From: Acholeplasmataceae bacterium
GTDB taxonomy: Bacteria; Bacillota_I; Bacilli_A; ML615J-28; CAG-313
DNA length: 32,071 nt
NCBI GenBank assembly: GCA_012838945.1
Contig: DUOG01000013.1
Location: forward strand, 1-32,071
Reading direction: 5' to 3'
The notes below the pieces were generated by a model. It saw only the letters and a list, made by a program, of their open reading frames with translations. It had not been told where the DNA came from and made no database searches. Positions 15,937 to 25,571 of this stretch are shown piece after piece. How positions within the stretch are numbered: position 1 is the stretch's first letter; each line of letters starts with the position of its first letter. The translations under genes were made by a program, and so were the position numbers.

Positions 15937-17787
15937 ATGTATCAAATTATTCCCTATGTAAAAGAGAAAGTATACCTTGATGGTAAAATCAAAATATCAG
16001 AGATCAAAACCTTCTTTTGTGACCCTCTTTTACTAGAAATAGCTCCTGAAGTTCAAAAGATCTTTCCTCAAATTACCCTAATAAATGATTTAGAAAAAGC
16101 AGATATCATCATAAGTTTAGAAGCATTTGCGAAAGAAGAGTACAAGATCGAAATTGATAATAATAAAATTTTGATTAAAGCGGGCTTTCTTAACGGATGC
16201 TTTTATGCATTAATGACCTTAAAGCAAATTATTGCTCAAGTAGATGATGAAGTGTATAACTTAGTTATTCACGACTTTCCATCACTCGCAATTCGGGGCT
16301 TTATGATGGATATCTCACGTAACAAGGTTCCTAAACTCGAAACGCTAAAAGCGTTTGTCGATAAGATGGCGGAACTTAAGTACAACCATTTTGAACTATA
16401 TGTTGAAGGCTTTTCCTTTGAATATCGTAGCTTTAAAAACTATTTAGAAGAAGAAGGATATATTACCGTTGAAGAGTATATTGAACTAGAAAAATATTGT
16501 GCGAGTAAAATGATTGATCTTGTTCCAAATCAAAATGGACTTGGCCATATGACTGATTGGTTACAACATGATGAGTTTAAAGATTTGGCTGAAAGTCCAG
16601 ATGGTTTCTTTATTTGGGGAGCTCATCGAGCACCAAGTACTCTTAATGTCACTGATGAGAGAAGTATCAAACATGTCAAGCGCATGTATGATGATATGTT
16701 ACCTTACAGTAATTCACCTTATTTTAATATGAACTTTGACGAACCGTATGAACTAGGTGAAGGTAAAAGTAAAGAATATTGTGAGAAACACGGAAAAGAA
16801 AAGGCGTTTATTGATTATTTAAATACACTATATCAACATGTAAAGCAATACGAAAAAACTGGTTTGATCTGGGGTGACTTTTTGCTAAAGCATCCTCAAA
16901 CCTTAAAACAACTTCCTGAAGATTTAATCTTCATTGATTGGGGTTATCACAAATCTTATCCGTTTGATGAGCATCTTAAGATGTTAGCCGAACTTAAGAT
17001 TCCTTTTATGGCGGCACCGGGAACAAGTACCTGGTCATCAATTACTGGAAAGATTGATGATATGATGATGACTGTTAAAAACAGTACCACGCACACAAAA
17101 TTAAATCACGGATTAGGAGTCTTAATGACTGACTGGGGCGATATGGGCCATCTTCAATATCTGCCTGTTAGTTATCCAGGTTTAGTTTATGCGGCTAGCG
17201 GTATGTGGGGGGAACTCCCAGCAACCGAAAAAGAAGTAATTGCCTATCTTGATCAGGCAATCTTTCAAGATGAAGCACAGATAATAGGACGTTTATTATT
17301 TGAATTGGGTCGTTATGACCGCTTAGAAGGTATCTATCGTGATTATGGAACTAAAACTTTCTCGGTAATCTTATGGGCCGATTTGACCCAAAATGAATCG
17401 GATCCACTTAATGCCTTTATCGATAAGATGAAATCAAATCTTATTGATGAAAATCACTATACAAAGCTAGTAGAACACTCAGATCATTGGGAACAAGAAT
17501 TAGCGGAAGCCCAACCAAAGTGTGCTGATGCTGAGTTGATTTTAAAGGAAATTAAGTATAGTATTCGCTTACTAAGGTTACTATGGAAAGCCAATCGTGC
17601 CTTTGATCAATCACTTGATCAAGATCGTCGAGAAACCTTCATTGACGAATCAATTAAAGGTTTAGCTGAGCATCGTGACCTTCATTTGGAGGCTTGGGAT
17701 GCTAGAAATAAACATGGAGGATTTGATAAGAGTTATGGCCGTTTAGCCAACCTTATCAAAGTTTTAGAGAAATGGCGTCAACAATAA
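15937..17787 (+). CDS. GH20-like beta-N-acetylhexosaminidase family protein (cytoplasmic)
   Basis: IHDFPSLAIRGFMMDISRNKVPKLETLKAFVDKMAELKYNHFELYVEGFSFEY, LVPNQNGLGHM, NMNFDEPYELGEGKSKEYCEKHGKEKAFIDYLN. GAGGTGA RBS, no signal peptide. Confidence 0.75.
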   Translation: MYQIIPYVKEKVYLDGKIKISEIKTFFCDPLLLEIAPEVQKIFPQITLINDLEKADIIISLEAFAKEEYKIEIDNNKILIKAGFLNGCFYALMTLKQIIAQVDDEVYNLVIHDFPSLAIRGFMMDISRNKVPKLETLKAFVDKMAELKYNHFELYVEGFSFEYRSFKNYLEEEGYITVEEYIELEKYCASKMIDLVPNQNGLGHMTDWLQHDEFKDLAESPDGFFIWGAHRAPSTLNVTDERSIKHVKRMYDDMLPYSNSPYFNMNFDEPYELGEGKSKEYCEKHGKEKAFIDYLNTLYQHVKQYEKTGLIWGDFLLKHPQTLKQLPEDLIFIDWGYHKSYPFDEHLKMLAELKIPFMAAPGTSTWSSITGKIDDMMMTVKNSTTHTKLNHGLGVLMTDWGDMGHLQYLPVSYPGLVYAASGMWGELPATEKEVIAYLDQAIFQDEAQIIGRLLFELGRYDRLEGIYRDYGTKTFSVILWADLTQNESDPLNAFIDKMKSNLIDENHYTKLVEHSDHWEQELAEAQPKCADAELILKEIKYSIRLLRLLWKANRAFDQSLDQDRRETFIDESIKGLAEHRDLHLEAWDARNKHGGFDKSYGRLANLIKVLEKWRQQ

Positions 17788-17890
17788 TCGGTTGGCTGCC
17801 AATGCCATTAACATTAAAAGATACATTGATAGCTGGAAAGAAAAGGCCAAGTTGCCAATCTTTTTTAGCCAACTACGAAGAGGTGAAAGT

Positions 17891-20863
17891 ATGAAAAAAT
17901 TATATTCTGCGATAATTTTGATGGCGATACTTGCGGTTGTAACAAGCTTTTTTCCAAAAGAAGTAAAAGCAACAACTTCATCGTATCGTCAAAATCCATA
18001 TGCATATAAAACATTGTCTAATACTAGCGATGAAATTTTGCCATATGAGGATTATCTTCAAGCTTATACTCAAGCGTTTCCAAACAAAGAAGTTGTTATT
18101 AATGCTTGGGATTTAGCAGGCCACAATGTTACCGTAAATGAAGATGAAGATAATGTTAAATTATCTGATTTAAAAATAGTGGAACACGATGGTCAAAAGG
18201 GTTTATTTACTCCTGAAAGAGGAACTGTTAATTGGTCCTTTGAAGTTGAAGAAGAAGGATATTATCATATTGTTTTAAAATATTATCCAACAACTGAACA
18301 AGGAAAGAGTTCTTCAATCGAACGAAGTCTTCAAATAAAAAATGAAATTCCTTTTGTTGGTGCTGATACATTTGTTTTCTATCGTGTTTGGGGAAATCGT
18401 GACAACGAAATCGCCCGCGACGTTAACGATAATGATATTAAGCCAAAGCAAGTTGAAAAACCAGCTTGGCAAGAAGTATATCTAGTTGATGATATGGGTT
18501 ATATTAGTGATCCTTACTTATTCTATTTTGAAAAAGGAACTAATACCATTAGCTTTCAAGCCATTAAAGAACCTTTAGTAATTGACACTATTAAATTGGT
18601 TCCAAAATTAGATATCATTGATTATAACGAATATAAAACAGTGGTGGCTGGAAAAGAAAATAAAGTTCCAGAAAAAACTCAAATTAGAATCGAAGCAGAA
18701 AATGCAGTATACAAATCTTCTCCAACCCTTTATCCAATAAGTGACCGTGCAAGTATGTTAACCGAACCTTATGATGCATCAAAGATTCGTTTAAATACCA
18801 TTGGCGGTACTAACTGGAAGATCCCTGGTGATAAGATTACTTGGGAATTTGATGTTGACCATGCCGGCTATTACAATATTTCAATGCGTGCCAAACAAAA
18901 TCAAGTGCGCGGAATGTATTCGAGCCGAAAAGTTTATATTGATGGTGAAATCTTATTTGAAGAATTAAATGACACTAACTTCAGATATAACAATAGATGG
19001 CAAAACGTTACTTTAGGTAATGAAGATGGTGCCTTTCTATTCTACTTTGAACCAGGTTCTCACACCATCACAATGGAAGTTACTCTAGGTAAGTATGGGA
19101 CTTTAATTCAACAAACTGAAGCAGTTATTGATGAATTAGGATCACTTTATCGTGACATTATTCGCTTTACTAGTGTTAACCCTGACCCGGGTCGTGACTA
19201 CCAACTTACTAGACAAATCCCTAACCTATTAGAACGTTTTGAAAAAGCAAGTGCAGAGTTAAAGTTTATCTCTAGTGAGATAGCTCGTATCTCTGGTGGT
19301 AAGAGTGATAAGACTGGTGTTATTGACAGTGTAGTTGTTCAATTAGATGACTTAATTAAAAAACACCGTTCAATCCCAACTCGTTTACTCCAATTAAACA
19401 ATAATATTTCTTCTCTAGGTAACTTATTGATTCTATTACGAGAATTACCATTAACTATTGACTATATCTTGATCCATACTCCAGATGTTAAATTGCCACG
19501 CGCTAATGAAAACTTCTTTGAAAGAATATGGAATGGTATTGTTCAATTCTGGAATTCATTCTTCAATGACTATTCAGCAATCTCTAAAACAGTAGGTGCT
19601 GAAGAACGAACTAGTATTGAAGTTTGGATGACAATGGGACGTGACCAAGCCAACGTGCTTCGTCAACTCATTGACGAAAGTTTTACCCCTGATACAAATA
19701 TTGGGGTTGACTTAAAACTCGTAAGTGGTGATGTTCTCTTAAGAGCAACCTTAGCTGGTATTGGACCAGACGTTGCGATTAACGTTGATAGTACCTTACC
19801 GGTAAACTATGCACTACGTAAAGCTGTTTATGATATTAGTCAGTTCCCTGACTATCATGATTTTGTTGGAACTTATCTTCCATATGAAGAAAAGCAGTTC
19901 CATCCTAGTGCTTTAGAACCGTTTACTTTTAATGGTGGTGTTTATGCATTACCGGAAAAACAAACATTCTTAATGATGTATGTTCGTGATGACATTGTTG
20001 CTGATCTAGGACTTAAAGTTCCAAAGACATGGCTAGAAATCATTGAGATTATTCCTGACTTACAAGCTAATCAATTACAGTTCTACCTACCAGTAAACGA
20101 AGCTGGAGCATCAGCATTGAACCCAATCTTTGTTTCTATGCTCTATCAAAATGGTGGAGAACTATATATAAACGATGGTAAAGAAACTGGTTTATTAAGT
20201 AAAGAAGCAATGGACACGTTTGAATTCTGGACTGAATTCTATACCCTCTATTCCTTCCCTAAATCAGCTAACTTTATTAACCGTTTCCGTACTGGTGAAA
20301 TGCCAATGGGTATTGCTTATTATGAAGCATATAACACATTAAGTGTTTTCGCTCCTGAGTTACGTGGTAAATGGTCATTCCACCCAATCCCTGGAACTGA
20401 GAGAGTTGATGAACATGGTAATGTATATATCGATAATACTGCTACTACCATTGGTTCAGGTGTTGTTATGTTAAGACAACCAGCAGAAAAATCTGAACAA
20501 GTACGTAATGATTCATGGGAATTTATGAAGTGGTGGACAAGTACTGAAACTCAAGTTCAATTTGGACGTGAGATGGAAGGTATCTTAGGCCCAGCCGCTC
20601 GTCATAATACCGCAAATAAATTAGCTCTTGAACAATTAGCTTGGCCAGCCAAAGACCAAAGAGCGTTGATTGAACAACAATATAACATTAAATCAATTCC
20701 GCAAGTTGCTGGTAGTTATATTGTTGGACGTGAAGTAGAAAATGCTTTCCGTCGTGTTATCAATGATTTGGCCAATGCACGCGAAACCCTTTATGAATAC
20801 TCGCTTTCAATTAATCGTGAAATTGATCGTAAACGTAAAGAGTTCGACTTACCACTAGCTTAA
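17891..20863 (+). CDS. Large multidomain extracellular solute-binding protein (two carbohydrate-binding-like modules, helical linker, ABC SBP domain)
   Basis: Signal peptide MKKLYSAIILMAILAVVTSFFPKEVKA; repeated sandwich modules (INAWDLAGHNVTV...VNWSFEVEEEGYYHIVLKYYP and RIEAENAVYKSSP...ITWEFDVDHAGYYNISMRAKQ); C-terminal SBP signature (VWMTMGRDQANVLRQLIDESFT...GIGPDVAINVDS...FNGGVYALPEKQTFLMMYVRDDIV). GAGGTGAAAGT RBS supports ATG 17891. Confidence 0.85.
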   Translation: MKKLYSAIILMAILAVVTSFFPKEVKATTSSYRQNPYAYKTLSNTSDEILPYEDYLQAYTQAFPNKEVVINAWDLAGHNVTVNEDEDNVKLSDLKIVEHDGQKGLFTPERGTVNWSFEVEEEGYYHIVLKYYPTTEQGKSSSIERSLQIKNEIPFVGADTFVFYRVWGNRDNEIARDVNDNDIKPKQVEKPAWQEVYLVDDMGYISDPYLFYFEKGTNTISFQAIKEPLVIDTIKLVPKLDIIDYNEYKTVVAGKENKVPEKTQIRIEAENAVYKSSPTLYPISDRASMLTEPYDASKIRLNTIGGTNWKIPGDKITWEFDVDHAGYYNISMRAKQNQVRGMYSSRKVYIDGEILFEELNDTNFRYNNRWQNVTLGNEDGAFLFYFEPGSHTITMEVTLGKYGTLIQQTEAVIDELGSLYRDIIRFTSVNPDPGRDYQLTRQIPNLLERFEKASAELKFISSEIARISGGKSDKTGVIDSVVVQLDDLIKKHRSIPTRLLQLNNNISSLGNLLILLRELPLTIDYILIHTPDVKLPRANENFFERIWNGIVQFWNSFFNDYSAISKTVGAEERTSIEVWMTMGRDQANVLRQLIDESFTPDTNIGVDLKLVSGDVLLRATLAGIGPDVAINVDSTLPVNYALRKAVYDISQFPDYHDFVGTYLPYEEKQFHPSALEPFTFNGGVYALPEKQTFLMMYVRDDIVADLGLKVPKTWLEIIEIIPDLQANQLQFYLPVNEAGASALNPIFVSMLYQNGGELYINDGKETGLLSKEAMDTFEFWTEFYTLYSFPKSANFINRFRTGEMPMGIAYYEAYNTLSVFAPELRGKWSFHPIPGTERVDEHGNVYIDNTATTIGSGVVMLRQPAEKSEQVRNDSWEFMKWWTSTETQVQFGREMEGILGPAARHNTANKLALEQLAWPAKDQRALIEQQYNIKSIPQVAGSYIVGREVENAFRRVINDLANARETLYEYSLSINREIDRKRKEFDLPLA

Positions 20864-20881
20864 GGAGGAGTTTGATTCAAA

Positions 20882-22105
20882 ATGCAACGAAATAAAAAGA
20901 AAAAACTAACTAAAGAAGAAAAAATCGCCCTCCGCGCGGCTATAAAAGCCAAGAAAGCTCAGTGGCGAGAAGAAGATAAGTTATTTGATCAAGAAACAAG
21001 AGAACGGCTTGAAGATATTAAAAAAGAGCTTGCTGAAAGCAAACTTGTAAAAGCCGAATTTCTTAAAAAGTTAAAAGAAGATCCAAAAAATCAAGAACTT
21101 AAGGAAGAGTATATTGAGTTCAATAAAAAGCATGAACATATTCTTCAACGTTATCGAATCGAGAAAAACCGTCTTTCACTAGGTTATAAATTAGACCGCT
21201 TTAGTAAAAGAGGTGGAAGACTTCGAAGAGAGTTATATATCAACCGCCAATACTATTATTTAGTGGCACCATATACATTCTTATTCTTAGTCTTCACGGT
21301 TATTCCGGTTATAATGTCACTTATCATTAGTTTTACCTACTTCAACTTGTTGGAATTACCACGCTTTGTTGCTTGGGAAAACTATATGAGATTGTTTATT
21401 GATGACAAGATATTTGTTATCGCAGTTCGAAACACATTAATCTTAGCGGTTATTACTGGACCAATATCATATATTGCTGCCTTCGTCTTTGCCTGGCTAA
21501 TTAATGAATTGCGTCCAAAGTTAAGAGCCTTTATGACTCTTATCTTCTATGCCCCATCAATTTCTGGGAACGTGTATCTAGTTTGGAAGTTAATCTTCTC
21601 TAGTGACATCTATGGGTATGCAAATGCCTTTCTCATAAAATGGGGGTTCATTAATGAACCAATAACCTGGCTGCAGGAGCCTAAGTATATCCTAGCAATC
21701 GTTATTGTTGTTCAATTATGGCTCTCACTTGGGGTAAGCTTCCTGGCCTTCATTGCCGGATTGCAAAATGTTAATAGGGAACTTTATGAAGCGGGTGCCG
21801 TTGACGGTATCAAAAATAGATGGCAAGAACTATGGTATATTACTTTACCACAAATGAAATCACAATTAATGTTCGGGGCCGTTATGCAAATTACATCGAG
21901 TTTATCGATTGCGGAAGTTACGACCAATATTGCTGGGTTCCCGTCAATCGAGTATTCAGCCCATACGATAATCAACCACTTGACGGACTATGGTACGCTG
22001 CGACTTGAGATGGGTTACGCTTCGGCGATTGCGACGATCCTATTCATTGTTATGATTGTGGCTAACGTTCTTGTTCGTAAAATTCTTAGAAGGGTAGGTA
22101 ATTAA
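20882..22105 (+). CDS. Carbohydrate ABC transporter permease, MalF/UgpA type, pair 1
   Basis: EAA loop ELYEAGAVDGIKNRWQELWYITLPQM, multiple TM segments, about 120-residue charged N-terminal extension. Confidence 0.92.
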   Translation: MQRNKKKKLTKEEKIALRAAIKAKKAQWREEDKLFDQETRERLEDIKKELAESKLVKAEFLKKLKEDPKNQELKEEYIEFNKKHEHILQRYRIEKNRLSLGYKLDRFSKRGGRLRRELYINRQYYYLVAPYTFLFLVFTVIPVIMSLIISFTYFNLLELPRFVAWENYMRLFIDDKIFVIAVRNTLILAVITGPISYIAAFVFAWLINELRPKLRAFMTLIFYAPSISGNVYLVWKLIFSSDIYGYANAFLIKWGFINEPITWLQEPKYILAIVIVVQLWLSLGVSFLAFIAGLQNVNRELYEAGAVDGIKNRWQELWYITLPQMKSQLMFGAVMQITSSLSIAEVTTNIAGFPSIEYSAHTIINHLTDYGTLRLEMGYASAIATILFIVMIVANVLVRKILRRVGN

Positions 22106-22107
22106 TT

Positions 22108-23133
22108 ATGGCAAAAGAAGCTATTAGAGTTGATGATGATCAACTGGCTGGTGCCCCCCTTTCGAAAGAGGAACAGAGGATTATTAAGCGCCAACAGCGC
22201 AAACTAAGAAAGTTTAATATTGTTGATGAAAGCCAATTAAAAGGCTTATCAAAATTTATTTATAATTACAAGAAAAAGCGTCGTATTAAAAGACGTAAAC
22301 GAGTTAGTCGAAGCTTTGCTGGTGACATGGGGCTCTTCTTGGTATTACTTCTCTTTGGAGCCTTTAGTGCTTACCCATTAATTTACTCGATTACTGCTGC
22401 TTTTAAACCGCTTAATGAATTGTTCCTTTATCCTCCGCGACTCTTTCCACAACAATATGTTATGGATAACTTTATTGACCTAGCGAGTTTAATGGAACAA
22501 TCCTGGGTGCCATTCTCTCGATATTTCTTTAACACCATCTTTATTACCTTAACGGGAACAGTTGGACACGTTATTATCGCGTCAATGGCAGCTTATCCAC
22601 TTGCTAAGCATAATTTCTTAGGTAAAAAATTAATATTCTCATTAGTTGTTTACTCGTTGATGTTTGCTCCACAGGTAACAGCAACCCCAAGTTATATTAT
22701 GTTTAGTACTTTAGGGCTAATTGATAGTCAATGGGCAATTATCTTACCAGCCTTTGCCTATACTTTAGGGCTCTACTTGATGAAACAATTTATGGATACG
22801 ATTCCAATGGAACTCATTGAATCGGCCAAGATAGATGGTGCCAGTGAATTTAAGATATATTGGAAGGTTATCATGCCGATTGTTAAACCGGCTTGGTTGA
22901 CCTTAATTATCTTGTTATTCCAACGCTTATGGAATACGGATGGTGGTGTTTACATTTATAGTGAACAATTAAAACCGGTTAGTTATGCGCTACATCAAAT
23001 TATTGCTCAAGGTGTTGCTCGAGCAGGTACAGCTTCGGCGGTACTCTTAATTATGATGGTTGTGCCAATTACCGTCTTCATCCTATCTCAAAGCCAAATT
23101 ATCGAAACGATGGCCCATTCTGGTATGAAGTAG
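22108..23133 (+). CDS. Carbohydrate ABC transporter permease, MalG/UgpE type, pair 1
   Basis: EAA loop ELIESAKIDGASEFKIYWKVIMPIVKPAW; starts 2 nt after the upstream stop. Confidence 0.92.
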   Translation: MAKEAIRVDDDQLAGAPLSKEEQRIIKRQQRKLRKFNIVDESQLKGLSKFIYNYKKKRRIKRRKRVSRSFAGDMGLFLVLLLFGAFSAYPLIYSITAAFKPLNELFLYPPRLFPQQYVMDNFIDLASLMEQSWVPFSRYFFNTIFITLTGTVGHVIIASMAAYPLAKHNFLGKKLIFSLVVYSLMFAPQVTATPSYIMFSTLGLIDSQWAIILPAFAYTLGLYLMKQFMDTIPMELIESAKIDGASEFKIYWKVIMPIVKPAWLTLIILLFQRLWNTDGGVYIYSEQLKPVSYALHQIIAQGVARAGTASAVLLIMMVVPITVFILSQSQIIETMAHSGMK

Positions 23134-23146
23134 GAGGTAACAAAAG

Positions 23147-24931
23147 ATGAAATACAAAAAATATTTAATATTATTGGTTGTATCATTTGCTTTGGTTATC
23201 TTTACTTCAACAACCAAAGTAAGTGCCGCAAGTTATAATTATGACTATTGGCATAACATCGTCTATTCATCAGAAGGTTTATCTCATAAAGACACTTTCT
23301 ATGATCAAGACATTCTTAATCCTAATGGAACAACACCTGTTGATGCTAATGGAAACCAATTGGTGAAGTTCAACACTTTAGAAGATATGGCAGTTTACGG
23401 CGAAAGAATTTATGTTCTCGACGCCAAGACCAGAGACAGTAAAACTTTAACCTTTGGTGGTGACCCTACAAGTGTTGATGGTGCTAGTACCGTTTATGTC
23501 TTAGATAAATCATTTAACTATGTCGGCCAACAATCAGTTTTTGCCATCACAAAAAGTGCTAAAGCGCAGTTAGAACGCTTCTACACTTATTTTGATGAAG
23601 AAAAGGGCGAAACAGTTCGCGTTTATGAAACTGAAAATGCCAAAAATAATTATCAAGATCGCGTCTATATCCCTTATCCTGATGGATTTACGCCTAAAAC
23701 AAAATCGGGATTAGATCTTGCGGAAAATACAGCTGTTATCTTAAGAAATGCAAGAGGTATTACGGTAACTAAAGATGCTTTATATATTGCCGATACCGGC
23801 CATTACCGCATTTTTAAATTAGATAAAGATACTTATACTGTAACTGGTGTATACCTTACACCAAATGATGAAACTTTCAGAAATCCATGGGTGTTCTCAG
23901 AAGCATCTGATGGTAAGCAATTATTCTATCCGATCAAATTAGCGATTGACGTCGCTAACCGGGTTTACTGTGTTGCTGATCGTATTTATGAAGGTATCCT
24001 TGAGTTTAATGACAATGGTGAGTTCAACCGTTTCTTAGGGGTTAATAAGGTTGTACCTAACCCGCTAAAAGCATTCTGGACTAAAATTATGACTGAAACT
24101 CAAATTGCTCAAATTGCTTTGGACTTACCACCGATGTTCACTAATCTTTCGATTGATAAAAAAGGATTCTTATACACAACTTCTAAACCAAGTGATAACA
24201 CTCAAGCAACAAATTTGATCAAAGCAATTAACACTTCTGGTAAAGACGTTTTAAAACGAAATGGTTACACTGAGCCAAGTGGAGATGCTGTTTATATTGG
24301 AGCTTCCACGAACCCTCAAATACCAATCGGACCATCATCATTGAATGCTATTACAGTTAGTGATAATGGTATTTATACGGCTGTTGATACTAAACGAGGT
24401 CGAATGTTTACTTATGATAATGAAGGAAATCTACTCTATATCACTGGTGAAAAAGGTACTTTATCGCATAACCTTAATGAACCAGTAGCTATTAGATATT
24501 TAGGAAATGACATTGTTGTAGTTGACCGCGAATCACGCAGTTTAATTAGATTCCAAGTAACTAAATTTGGTTCTTTGATTAATGAAGCAACTGAACTTTA
24601 TAATCAAGGTCTTGTCATTGAAGCTGAATCAATTTGGCGCGAAGTTCTAAAAATGAATTCTAACTATGAGTTAGCTTATGTTGGAATTGGTAAGAGTCTC
24701 CTTCGTCAAGGAAAATACAAGGAAGCTATGGAAAACTTCAAAATGGGTAATAACAAAACATATTATTCTAAAGCCTTCCAAGGTTATCGAGATGAATTCT
24801 TAGAAGAAAACTTCGGTATTATCATGACTTCATTAGTAGCAATTGTTGTTGCTTATGGTGCTTATAAAGGCTATAAGTACATAAAACGTCGCAACGAAGA
24901 AGATTATGAAGGAGGCGACGAAAATGCTTAA
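23147..24931 (+). CDS. Secreted, C-terminally membrane-anchored NHL/beta-propeller-TPR protein
   Basis: Signal peptide ...STTKVSAAS; repeats such as ARGITVTKDALYIADTGHYRIFKLD and YLGNDIVVVDRESRSLIRFQ; TPR NEATELYNQGLVIEAESIWREVLKMNSNYELAYVGIGKSLLRQGKYKEAMENF; C-terminal TM followed by KGYKYIKRRNEED. Confidence 0.75.
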   Translation: MKYKKYLILLVVSFALVIFTSTTKVSAASYNYDYWHNIVYSSEGLSHKDTFYDQDILNPNGTTPVDANGNQLVKFNTLEDMAVYGERIYVLDAKTRDSKTLTFGGDPTSVDGASTVYVLDKSFNYVGQQSVFAITKSAKAQLERFYTYFDEEKGETVRVYETENAKNNYQDRVYIPYPDGFTPKTKSGLDLAENTAVILRNARGITVTKDALYIADTGHYRIFKLDKDTYTVTGVYLTPNDETFRNPWVFSEASDGKQLFYPIKLAIDVANRVYCVADRIYEGILEFNDNGEFNRFLGVNKVVPNPLKAFWTKIMTETQIAQIALDLPPMFTNLSIDKKGFLYTTSKPSDNTQATNLIKAINTSGKDVLKRNGYTEPSGDAVYIGASTNPQIPIGPSSLNAITVSDNGIYTAVDTKRGRMFTYDNEGNLLYITGEKGTLSHNLNEPVAIRYLGNDIVVVDRESRSLIRFQVTKFGSLINEATELYNQGLVIEAESIWREVLKMNSNYELAYVGIGKSLLRQGKYKEAMENFKMGNNKTYYSKAFQGYRDEFLEENFGIIMTSLVAIVVAYGAYKGYKYIKRRNEEDYEGGDENA

Positions 24932-25559
24932 AAAGATCTATAATGATTGCGTAAAATTTCCTACTTATATCTTGACGCATCCGTTCAAAGGATATAATTT
25001 GTTCAAGGAAGAAAAGCAAGGAAAAATGAGCGTTGCTATCACCTTCTTAGTAATCATTGCGCTCTTAAATATAATTAACTATCGCTATTTAGGATTTATT
25101 ATTAATAATAACAATCCTCGAGCATTTAATAGTTTATTAATCATTGTTTACTCAATTGTTCCTGTTGTTTTATTAAGTGTAGCTAACTGGAGTGTTACCA
25201 CCCTTATGGATGGTAAAGGTAAGATGAAAGAAATCTTTATGATGGTTTGTTATTCTTACTTTCCTGTTATCATTACCGGAATTATTACATTAGTCCTAAG
25301 TCAAGTTGTTATTGAAGATGAAATTCAATTCTTATCATTACTTAATGGTGTTGGTTATTTCTTAATGGCCTATATGATCTTTATGGGATTAATCAGTATT
25401 CATGAGTATGGACTATTCAAGACAATTGCGACTATTGTAGTTACAGGTGTTGCTGCATGTATTATCTTGTTCGTCGGATTATTGATATTTGACTTATCAC
25501 AACAAATTTACGGATTCTTGTTCTCGCTCTATCGCGAGGTCAAAACAAGGTTCTTCTAG
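24924..25559 (+). CDS. Yip1-family-like multi-TM membrane protein
   Basis: FPTYILTHPFKGYNLFKEEKQGKMSVAITFLVIIALLNIINY..., GKGKMKEIFMMVCYSYFPVIITGIITLVLSQVV; AGGAGG RBS supports ATG 24924. Confidence 0.75.
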   Translation: MLKKIYNDCVKFPTYILTHPFKGYNLFKEEKQGKMSVAITFLVIIALLNIINYRYLGFIINNNNPRAFNSLLIIVYSIVPVVLLSVANWSVTTLMDGKGKMKEIFMMVCYSYFPVIITGIITLVLSQVVIEDEIQFLSLLNGVGYFLMAYMIFMGLISIHEYGLFKTIATIVVTGVAACIILFVGLLIFDLSQQIYGFLFSLYREVKTRFF

Positions 25560-25571
25560 AGGGAGGATAAT

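Noticed and set aside
17792-17890. N-terminal 33 residues of the SBP ORF from the track
   Set aside because: Not a signal peptide and no RBS; ATG 17891 has RBS and a typical signal sequence.
21780-22080. Locally higher GC in the 3' part of permease F1 (also seen in 29200-29400)
   Set aside because: Falls in conserved permease domains within intact ORFs; more likely codon or residue composition than recombination. Would need a sliding-window calculation.
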